The notes below the pieces were generated by a model. The model was not told where the DNA came from. It made no database searches and saw only the letters and a list, made by a program, of their open reading frames with translations. 5,461 nucleotides of DNA from Candidatus Bathyarchaeota archaeon (GTDB taxonomy: Archaea; Thermoproteota; Bathyarchaeia; 40CM-2-53-6; FEN-987), in the NCBI GenBank assembly GCA_003152955.1, contig PMBQ01000210.1:1-5461 (forward strand), given 5' to 3'. This document shows, in pieces, positions 1 through 5,189 of this stretch; positions within the stretch are counted from its first letter, which is position 1; each line of letters starts with the position of its first letter. A program made the translations under genes and the position numbers.

Positions 1-436
1 CTTGTGGTTGCCAAGAACGTGTTGGAAGTTTCAAGAGGCTCTTGACCTGAAGTCGCTGGTAGTATTTCGGCAGTTCTTCTATGCTTCGAATGTCGGACCG
101 CGCTAATCGGCGGAGGTCGCGCCAGAGAGTGAGGTTGTTCCGTATGCTCTCGGCGTTGAGAATGCGAGCCAAACGCTTGGCCAAGAAGACTCCTTCGCGG
201 TCAAAATCAGTTAGGATGATTACCTCGTTCACGTCATGGAGGTCTTCCACGAATCCAAGGGCATTCTTTCTACTGTTCTGGAGGCAGAGAATTCGTCCGG
301 TAATCCCAATCTTCCTTAGCGAGTCTCGGTCTCGAATTCCCTCCACGACTATCACTCCGCCTTCTTGAGATTCGTAACTGATTCGGTCTATCAATTTCTG
401 AAGTTTTTCGAGCCTCACTTCAATGGGGGCGCGCAT
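1..436 (-). CDS. Toprim-domain protein, UPF0292/COG1658-like (3' end cut by window edge)
   Basis: The ORF runs without a stop from ATG at 436 to the window edge (145 codons seen), so the C-terminus is missing. The Toprim fold is visible: a hydrophobic strand ending in the conserved glutamate (VIVVEG, E32), a glycine-rich turn region (G44-G47), and the metal-binding DxD in ILTDFDREG (D77, D79), followed by a basic helix (LAKRLARIL) and an Arg/Leu-rich segment ending near ELPKYYQ. This matches the small archaeal Toprim proteins often called RNase M5-like or primase-like; their activity is not established, so nucleic-acid cleavage or processing is only an inference. Family members are about 130-150 aa, so little should be missing. 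It begins just after the tyrS stop and in the same frame (TAG CCG TTG AAG ATG), which implies co-transcription. A TTG at 442 is an alternative start, since AAGG at 449-452 lies 6 nt upstream of it but 12 nt from the ATG. The family is fairly sure, the start less so. Confidence 0.85.
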   Translation of the reverse strand, partial: MRAPIEVRLEKLQKLIDRISYESQEGGVIVVEGIRDRDSLRKIGITGRILCLQNSRKNALGFVEDLHDVNEVIILTDFDREGVFLAKRLARILNAESIRNNLTLWRDLRRLARSDIRSIEELPKYYQRLQVKSLLKLPTRSWQPQ

Positions 437-445
437 CTTCAACGG

Positions 446-1534
446 CTACCTTGTGGTCTGCAATTGTTCCATCTTGCGCAATAGCTCGGGTCGTTTTTGG
501 AACTCTTCTCGAACTGGTGCGAGGATCGTGATCAGTTGTTCTGCGACCGTATTTTTCAAGTCTAGTGGATGGACCTTCCCTTCTTGGTATTGCATTTCCA
601 ATTCTTCAATGCGTGTGAATCTTAATGGGCCACCGTATTTCTGCGGTCGATCGATTTCAATTGCGCCAGTCAAGGGCAGCAAAATATGCTTCGCCATGTC
701 GATGATTGGATTATCCTTGCTTTCTTTGGGGGGGCAGTAAGCATTGCGTAGCTTACTTCTGATCACTTCGGGTTCATCGTGTATGATTATGCTGCTTTCA
801 GGTATGCTCTTGGACATTTTGAGAGAGATCTTGGAACTAACCTCTGGGTTTTCATCATATTGCGTCGAATCCATCCGGCCTGACCCCACCAAACCCATGA
901 GCAAGTGAGTGTGCAAGCTTGTTGGCTTGTGCCATCCGAGTTTCTCAGCCACATCACGCGCGAGCACGTGAGCTTTCCTCTGGTCCATCCCTGCACAGGC
1001 AACGTCAAGTTGCATTTGGAAAATGTCTGCGGCTTGCATGCAGGGATAGAATGTTGCGGCTGCTTCAAGGTCCTTGCTATCCATACCTCTACCCATAATG
1101 GGAAGAGCGCGCCAGATTCGGCTCACGTTCACGGATTTCGCTATCCGAACAACCTTCTCCCAATACTCCCTCTCCGAGGCGAGATCTGAAGCCCATAAGT
1201 AGGTTACCTTATTCGGCTCTATCCCGATCGCCGTGAAGCATTGTTTGAAGTATTCGCCACACAGGTGAATGTTCTCCATTATGCCACCGAGTTTGTTGTT
1301 AATCCAAGAGTGCCAGTCTGCGAGAAATATGGTGTAGTCAAAGCCAGCTTCAACCATGTCCATGATCTTTCGGCCGCAGACCAAGCCCATTCCAATGTGC
1401 ATCATCCCGCTCGCTTCAAAACCCCAGTAAGCTCTGGGGCGCGACATGGTTTCGAGAATTGATCTTAGTTCTTCGCGGGTGATGATCTCTTCTGCCCCTC
1501 TAGCCACCAAGTTGAGTCGTGTTTCAAGATCCAA
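446..1534 (-). CDS. tyrS: Tyrosyl-tRNA synthetase, archaeal type
   Basis: Charges tRNA-Tyr with tyrosine using ATP (class Ic, cytoplasmic). The protein is 362 aa and complete. The Rossmann catalytic domain starts near residue 33. AYWGFEASG carries the tyrosine-hydroxyl ligand Y36, followed by the HIGH-box equivalent HIGM (46-49), a variant of a motif that also varies elsewhere in archaeal TyrRS. Y163, Q167 and D170 in YPCMQAAD match the M. jannaschii tyrosine-pocket residues Y151, Q155 and D158, which supports Tyr rather than Trp specificity. GMDQRK lies at 182-187 and a perfect KMSKS at 239-243. The C-terminal domain has VHPLDLKNTVAE (321-332); its D325 corresponds to M. jannaschii D286, which reads anticodon G34. 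The start is TTG: there is an in-frame TAG upstream at 1568-1570, no ATG or GTG lies between them, and the next Met (30) would remove a conserved N-terminal helix. AAGGA lies 13 nt upstream. The stop is TAG, with the Toprim gene following immediately. Confidence 0.97.
   Translation of the reverse strand: MDLETRLNLVARGAEEIITREELRSILETMSRPRAYWGFEASGMMHIGMGLVCGRKIMDMVEAGFDYTIFLADWHSWINNKLGGIMENIHLCGEYFKQCFTAIGIEPNKVTYLWASDLASEREYWEKVVRIAKSVNVSRIWRALPIMGRGMDSKDLEAAATFYPCMQAADIFQMQLDVACAGMDQRKAHVLARDVAEKLGWHKPTSLHTHLLMGLVGSGRMDSTQYDENPEVSSKISLKMSKSIPESSIIIHDEPEVIRSKLRNAYCPPKESKDNPIIDMAKHILLPLTGAIEIDRPQKYGGPLRFTRIEELEMQYQEGKVHPLDLKNTVAEQLITILAPVREEFQKRPELLRKMEQLQTTR
449..452 (-). promoter_or_regulatory. 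Possible ribosome-binding site for the Toprim gene
   Basis: AAGG overlaps the last codon of tyrS. Spacing is 6 nt to a TTG at 442 and 12 nt to the ATG at 436, so it weakly favours the TTG start. The match is only four bases. Confidence 0.35.
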
Positions 1535-1547
1535 GATTGCTCGTTCG

Positions 1548-1552
1548 TCCTT
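1548..1552 (-). promoter_or_regulatory. Shine-Dalgarno-like AAGGA before the tyrS TTG start
   Basis: AAGGA precedes the TTG at 1534 with a 13-nt gap, longer than usual. It is preceded by CTGAGGAA at 1571-1578 and CACTGA at 1557-1562. The same elements in the same order occur before pheS. It supports the TTG start because no other initiation codon exists after the upstream in-frame TAG. Confidence 0.45.
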
Positions 1553-1608
1553 AGGTTCAGTGCGCCACTATTCCTCAGGTACCAATTGCGGTGTACTTCT
1601 TCTTTTTG

Positions 1609-1710
1609 CTGGAGGGGGTTTCGCCGCAGAGCTGGGACATCGACATTGCCGATGCCTCAGCCCCTTTCGCCCACGACACTAACACGCAAACTTCACTGGA
1701 GGGCTTCGCC
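1609..1710. repeat. Pair of short imperfect direct repeats flanking the hairpin
   Basis: CTGGAGGGGGTTTCGCC (1609-1625) and CTGGAGGGCTTCGCC (1696-1710), written on the plus strand, are nearly the same, differing by a two-base length change and one T/C substitution. A third partial copy, TTTCGCC, lies at 1665-1671. The outer copies bracket the hairpin at 1628-1664. They could be a protein-binding pair, an RNA loop motif (GGCGAA) used three times, or chance in GC-rich spacer DNA. Confidence 0.5.
1628..1664 (-). repeat. Inverted repeat / hairpin in the tyrS leader
   Basis: On the minus strand GGGGCTG, a mismatched A, and GGCATCG face CGATGTC, a mismatched C, and CAGCTCT across a 7-nt loop. That gives 14 pairs (11 Watson-Crick, 3 G-U) with a single A-C mismatch. 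Read on the plus strand, the three G-U pairs become A-C mismatches and only 11 pairs remain, so the RNA is more likely made from the minus strand, the same strand as the genes. No U-tract follows, so a regulatory or processing element is more likely than a terminator. Confidence 0.6.
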
Positions 1711-1714
1711 CCAC

Positions 1715-3490
1715 TCAGTTGGCTCTCTCGGAGGTGGGCTGCTCTGGTGACTCCCCAGCTTTCCCATGCTGTATCTCAAATAGCTGATCAAGATCAAGCT
1801 CCATGGCCGCTATTGGATTCTCGAGTTTCCAGTTCTCGATTACCTGCGGGTGGACCTCTCCTATTATCCCAACCTCGCGGTCTCCAATAAGAATACTGCC
1901 CGTTCGACCCTCCAGAAAGCTAGGATGATTGATTGGCTTGAGAGAGAATTGGACTCCCAAGTTCACCATTAAAGGCTCTAGAACCGATTTGATCTCCGCA
2001 AAATTGGCACGGGAGTGGGTTGAAACACACGCCAACTTGCGCACATCCTTAATTCGATTGGGCAGGGAGAGGTTCCAAACCATGCAATCACCGACCTCGT
2101 ACAATCTTTGCGGATACTCCACATGCGTATTGCCCGCTAAGAATTCCATCAGGCTTGGCAATAGCCACGACCGCAGACTTGTCAGCGTCGTTACCTTTGG
2201 ATTAGCGATCTCAACGATCTGAGAGGGTTCTTGGTTCATTCTCGCAAAGAGTTTTTCCAGATTTGTCATGATGAAAGTCAAAACCTCTTGAAATCCGAGT
2301 CCCATCATCAATTCTCTAACGCCATCCGAGAACTCTCCCAAAGATGATAGGCCGCCGATCGTTGCATCCGAAGGCCATTTCGGCTGTATGCGGTCGAACC
2401 CGTAGGCTATCGCTAGATCTTCAATTATGTCCACCGGGTGCAATATGTCCAAGCGATAGCAAGGCACCAAGGCATTGACCTTAGCCCCTGATATGGTTCC
2501 GCCGTACCTTGCGCGTCGAAGTAGGGATATGATCTCGACCGACTTGAGATCCAGTCCGATCATTTTTCTGATGCTTTCGAGGGCTATCTCTACGCGGCGC
2601 TCCTTCAGACTGGGTGTAGTAACGCGCTGCGCTTTGTGGTAATTGTAGTGCACAATCGCAGGGAAGATTGTTGCTTCTCTGTCGGCCAGAGCAGTCGTTA
2701 GAATAGTCAGAACATTCATCACAGTCTCCTCGGATGTCCCAGTGACCTCAACGAGGATGCTTTTGGTGTCAGGGGTCAGCCTCCCCAGATCATTTGAATT
2801 TATGATAGGTGGAAACGACAGTACCTTTTGTCTTGAGTCCAGCAGTATCGGCAGTCGGGAATATTGGCTCACAATTTGGCCGTACTCTATTCCCTTCGGA
2901 TGTTTCTCCAAGATCTCCCGCATTGAGAGGGGGGCCGATCCTTCTAAAGGGACGAATCTGATTTCGTCTGGACCCACGGCGCCGTATCTAAGCGGGGGAG
3001 TAATGAGGTCAAAGTCGTAGAATCCTATTGATGATCGCCGACGTTTCCTGCCGTAGCTTTGATCAAGTTTCTCCTGGAGGTGAATCAACCCGCGAATGAT
3101 GGTGTCATTGATTTTCGGGTTGCGTGCAACAACGCATGCAATGAAGGGTCTAATTTCTCTAAGTTCCTTGTCGACCCAAATATCAGTGGCGGGTTTCTTG
3201 GCGACCGGATACTTCTTGATGCCTAATTCAATGTCTAGGAGGCCTCTTAGAGCCCTAGCCATTCCTTCGGGGCTCCATGTATCCGGCCGATTTGTGTCGA
3301 CGTTTTCGATGTTCAGATCGGAGTCATCTTGTATTGATGAAGGTCGAACGGTTTCGTAATCCTCTGATTTCTGATGCGAGATCTCGCATTTGATTAGGTA
3401 CAATAGTTCGTTGAGCTTTTCCTCGTCTCTTGGTAGTTTCTTTCCGACGAGTTTCTCGAGATCGTCTATCCTGGCGATAATTGAAACCAA
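1715..3490 (-). CDS. pheT: Phenylalanyl-tRNA synthetase beta subunit, archaeal type
   Basis: Forms the (alpha-beta)2 PheRS with the product of pheS. The beta subunit holds the structural and editing modules that remove Tyr mischarged to tRNA-Phe. It is 591 aa, at the long end for archaea. The N-terminal module has the family start (IARIDDLEKLVGKKL, 5-19) and DTNRPDTWSPEGMARALRG (65-83). The B3/B4 editing region runs about 106-285, with YGRKRRRSSIGFYDFD, RFVPLEG, HPKGIEYG and the hallmark FPPIINSNDLGRLT (226-239). The B5 domain (about 290-370) ends in DIIEDLAIAYGFDRI (354-368). The catalytic-like B6/B7 domain (about 384-570) includes LEGRTGSILIG and GIIGEVHPQV. No FDX-type tRNA-binding domain follows, as expected for archaea. 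A polar segment at about 38-60 looks like a small insertion. The start is TTG, one base after the pheS stop, with AAGG 9 nt upstream; no ATG fits the conserved N-terminus. The stop is TGA. Confidence 0.97.
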   Translation of the reverse strand: MVSIIARIDDLEKLVGKKLPRDEEKLNELLYLIKCEISHQKSEDYETVRPSSIQDDSDLNIENVDTNRPDTWSPEGMARALRGLLDIELGIKKYPVAKKPATDIWVDKELREIRPFIACVVARNPKINDTIIRGLIHLQEKLDQSYGRKRRRSSIGFYDFDLITPPLRYGAVGPDEIRFVPLEGSAPLSMREILEKHPKGIEYGQIVSQYSRLPILLDSRQKVLSFPPIINSNDLGRLTPDTKSILVEVTGTSEETVMNVLTILTTALADREATIFPAIVHYNYHKAQRVTTPSLKERRVEIALESIRKMIGLDLKSVEIISLLRRARYGGTISGAKVNALVPCYRLDILHPVDIIEDLAIAYGFDRIQPKWPSDATIGGLSSLGEFSDGVRELMMGLGFQEVLTFIMTNLEKLFARMNQEPSQIVEIANPKVTTLTSLRSWLLPSLMEFLAGNTHVEYPQRLYEVGDCMVWNLSLPNRIKDVRKLACVSTHSRANFAEIKSVLEPLMVNLGVQFSLKPINHPSFLEGRTGSILIGDREVGIIGEVHPQVIENWKLENPIAAMELDLDQLFEIQHGKAGESPEQPTSERAN

Positions 3491-3491
3491 T

Positions 3492-5009
3492 TCAAATCGC
3501 CTTCTGTTTCCTCAGCCAGTCAAGGTCCTGAGCGAAGAGCATTCGTATGTCCTCAAGGCCGGCTTTCATCATGAACAGCCTATCGACGCCTATGCCCCAT
3601 GCCAAAACTGGTACTTTGATGCCTAGAGGCAATGTTAGTTCTGGTCTAAAGATTCCGGATCCGCCGAATTCCATCCACCCGTATCCTTCTTTGTATGCTT
3701 GTAATTCCACGCTCGGTTCCGTGAATGGGAAGTAATCTGGTTTGAACCTGACTTTGTCTGCTCCGGCTATGTCCATAGCGAAGCGTTCGAGTATGCCAAG
3801 AAGATCTCTGAGAGACAGCCCAGCGCCCACCACAATGCCTTCGACTTGATTGAATTCGGTCAGGTGCATTCGATCCACCTGGTCCGGCCTGAAGCATCTG
3901 ACTATGGAGAAGTATTTGCCTGGGATTTGCAGGTTCCTACTGACGAGCGTCCGAGCGCTTATAGCGGTACCCTGACTTCTCAGTACAAGTTTGAGTGCTT
4001 CCTCTGGTGAGTAGTGGTATTTCCATCCGGTTGAACCTGTCTTCCACCCGTTCTCGTGGGTCGCTGCAACCTGGTCCGTGAAATCTCTGTATTCGTCTAG
4101 GTCCCCGCGGTTGTCGGTTTTCACGAAGTATATGTCGTGGATTTCACGGGCCGGGTGATCCTGTGGCATGAAGAGCGCATCACAATTGAAAAACATGAGT
4201 TCGACAATGGGACCGGTCATTTCTTTGAATCCCAATGTGACAAGTTTTCTCTTTAGGTTGTCAAGGAATTGATTGTAAGGTTGCTTCTTGCCGGGCCATG
4301 TGGGTTTGACAGGAGCCTCGATGTTGTACTTGCGGAAGCTCACAGACTTCCATCTCTGAGAAGCGATTATCTCCGTGGTAAGGTCACTGACCTCAGTCGG
4401 AACCGTGATTCCCTGTTCAAGAGCCTGCCATCCTTGAGCTGTCAACTCGACGTACCGCTTTCTTAGCTTCCTTGACTGAACCAGCTGTCTCCTCTTCAGT
4501 GTCTCAGCACAATTACGAAGAGGTGGGGGCAATTCGTCCAGAGGCAACTCAGGTTTTGAGGCCATCAATTCAAGGGTTCTTTCAATATTCGTCTTGTCCG
4601 GGATGCCTGCTGCTTTCAAAACTATTTTCTCAAGCTGTGTGGTCACTTCGCCCCAATTTGATCTCTTAATCCAACCCAATGCTACTGACGCAAGAGGTCC
4701 CGGGATGTTTGCCCGTTTGGCGGCTTCGTCAAGTGTCGCCTCGCCTCCGAGTTCCAGAACCGCTTGGATGATACGTCTCTCTGGGATGCCAGATTTGGCG
4801 TATTCTATGCCCTCCTCCGTGAGGCGGAGAATCGTCAGATCGCTCTCAGTTATCCGAACAAACTGCTTATCCTCAAGTGTCGCGAGGGCTCTTGCCGCGG
4901 CCGCGCTGCTCTGGTTCGTGCTTGCGAGTATTTCCTCAAACGAGCAGTTGCCTCCATGGGACTGCAGCGTTCTGACGACTGCCGCTTCATTCTCACGCAT
5001 CTCAATCAA
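3492..5009 (-). CDS. pheS: Phenylalanyl-tRNA synthetase alpha subunit, archaeal type
   Basis: Catalytic class II subunit that activates Phe and charges tRNA-Phe as (alpha-beta)2 with PheT. At 505 aa it has the archaeal/eukaryotic length. Residues 1-200 look like consecutive winged-helix modules (for example NEAAVVRTLQSHGG, ERRIIQAVLELGGEATLDEAAKRANI and RKRYVELTAQGWQAL), which in this family contact tRNA. The catalytic core runs about 240-500: a motif 1 region with GFKEMTGPIVE...FMPQDHPAREIHDIYFV (260-296), motif 2 with YFSIVRCFRPDQVDRMHLTEFNQVEG (366-391), the substrate-pocket stretch FPFTEPSVEL (427-436), and motif 3 with GIGVDRLFM (472-480, Arg 477). The start is uncertain: TTG at 5009 has AGGAG 13 nt upstream, while ATG at 5000 (MRENEAAVV) is equally compatible with the family but has no nearby RBS. 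The stop is TGA, one base before pheT, so the two form an operon. Confidence 0.97.
   Translation of the reverse strand: MIEMRENEAAVVRTLQSHGGNCSFEEILASTNQSSAAAARALATLEDKQFVRITESDLTILRLTEEGIEYAKSGIPERRIIQAVLELGGEATLDEAAKRANIPGPLASVALGWIKRSNWGEVTTQLEKIVLKAAGIPDKTNIERTLELMASKPELPLDELPPPLRNCAETLKRRQLVQSRKLRKRYVELTAQGWQALEQGITVPTEVSDLTTEIIASQRWKSVSFRKYNIEAPVKPTWPGKKQPYNQFLDNLKRKLVTLGFKEMTGPIVELMFFNCDALFMPQDHPAREIHDIYFVKTDNRGDLDEYRDFTDQVAATHENGWKTGSTGWKYHYSPEEALKLVLRSQGTAISARTLVSRNLQIPGKYFSIVRCFRPDQVDRMHLTEFNQVEGIVVGAGLSLRDLLGILERFAMDIAGADKVRFKPDYFPFTEPSVELQAYKEGYGWMEFGGSGIFRPELTLPLGIKVPVLAWGIGVDRLFMMKAGLEDIRMLFAQDLDWLRKQKAI
3500..3503 (-). promoter_or_regulatory. Ribosome-binding site for pheT, inside the end of pheS
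   Basis: AAGG lies 9 nt before the TTG at 3490, within the last codons of pheS (KQKAI). A second purine run, CTGAGGAA, is at 3508-3515. This supports the unusual TTG start and translational coupling of the two subunits, which are needed in equal amounts. Confidence 0.5.
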
Positions 5010-5022
5010 AGATTCAGCATCG

Positions 5023-5027
5023 CTCCT
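5023..5027 (-). promoter_or_regulatory. Shine-Dalgarno-like AGGAG upstream of pheS
   Basis: AGGAG is the best anti-16S match in the leader. It lies 13 nt before TTG 5009 and 22 nt before ATG 5000, so it favours the TTG. Only 2 nt after it is an ATG (5018-5020) opening a four-codon frame (M-L-N-L-stop) whose TGA overlaps the TTG start as TTGA. Confidence 0.45.
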
Positions 5028-5072
5028 GTATCAGTGAGTGATTTCCTGAGTATGGACGAGGAAGTCTGCTAA

Positions 5073-5117
5073 AGGTGAAGGCTTGAGATGTGATTGATTC
5101 TGAAAACACCCTCACCT
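5073..5117 (-). repeat. Inverted repeat in the pheS leader
   Basis: On the minus strand AGGTGAGGG (5109-5117) can pair with CCTTCACCT (5073-5081): nine continuous pairs including one G-U, enclosing a 27-nt loop. There is no U-tract right after it. The 5' arm contains GGTGA, which resembles part of the anti-16S match, so the helix could hide or display a ribosome-binding-like element. The long loop makes chance pairing possible. Confidence 0.45.
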
Positions 5118-5164
5118 GGGATCATCGTTCAACTTCTGAGGTTCGAATCTAACCGCATTCGGGC

Positions 5165-5173
5165 GTATATTAG
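5165..5173 (-). promoter_or_regulatory. Weak TATA-box-like element, possible pheST promoter
   Basis: CTAATATAC on the minus strand is the most AT-rich block of the trpS-pheS gap and resembles an archaeal TATA box. A start site about 25 nt downstream would fall near 5142-5147. No clear purine-rich BRE precedes it, so this is tentative. Confidence 0.3.
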
Positions 5174-5189
5174 ACTGTTGACCAGCTGT

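Larger units (their letters stand above)
1535..1714 (-). other. 180-nt pheT-tyrS intergenic region with RNA-like structure
   Basis: No convincing gene is present on either strand. Read on the minus strand, the region contains three GGCGAA boxes (1705-1710, 1666-1671, 1620-1625), an approximate direct repeat, a strong hairpin at 1628-1664, an A-rich stretch at about 1595-1607, and purine-rich elements just before tyrS. The first GGCGAA box sits in a small palindrome (GGGC and GCCC flanking a 3-base loop, 1701-1711) right after the pheT stop. There is no U-rich tract after either hairpin in the minus-strand sense, so simple intrinsic termination is not indicated. It could be a 5' leader of tyrS, a processed pheT-tyrS spacer or a small RNA. 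I do not recognise a known riboswitch or tRNA. Confidence 0.6.
5010..5189 (-). other. 180-nt trpS-pheS intergenic region / pheS leader
   Basis: No convincing gene is present. Read on the minus strand, it holds a weak TATA-like element close to the trpS stop, a 4-bp hairpin (GGTT/AACC at 5140-5154), a 9-bp inverted repeat (5073-5117), and purine elements CTCAGGAA (5043-5050), CACTGA (5031-5036) and AGGAG (5023-5027) before pheS. If the TATA-like element is real, pheST would have its own promoter and a leader of about 140 nt, long for an archaeal mRNA. There is no T-rich terminator tract after trpS. Confidence 0.55.

Noticed and set aside
423..740. Plus-strand open frames throughout the window, such as 423-740, 905-1189 and 4594-5037
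   Set aside because: They lie antisense to well-supported synthetase genes, show no recognisable domains and have compositions expected from reading the opposite strand of conserved coding sequence.
1601..1664. Hairpin plus T-rich run read on the plus strand as an intrinsic terminator
   Set aside because: In the plus direction the T-rich run (1596-1607) comes before the hairpin rather than after it, and in the minus direction the run is A-rich, so neither strand has the stem-then-U-tract order.
1591..1890. Plus-strand 99-codon frame starting in the pheT-tyrS gap, with repeated GVSPQS/GFAPLS-like segments
   Set aside because: Most of it is antisense to pheT. The apparent peptide repeat is just the DNA direct repeat (1609-1625 and 1696-1710) translated, and no good ribosome-binding site precedes it.
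5069..5125. 18-codon frame in the pheS leader (starts M-I-P-G-E-G-V-F, ends at TAG) as a Phe attenuation leader peptide
   Set aside because: It has only one Phe codon, no clear ribosome-binding site and no U-tract after the overlapping helix. Ribosome-mediated attenuation of this type is not established in archaea.
5139..5155. tRNA T-arm-like GGTTCGAATC on the plus strand in the trpS-pheS gap
   Set aside because: The loop sequence resembles a T-loop, but the flanking bases do not make a five-pair T-stem on either strand (only two pairs form on the plus strand), and no anticodon arm or acceptor stem surrounds it. TTCGAA is simply a palindrome.
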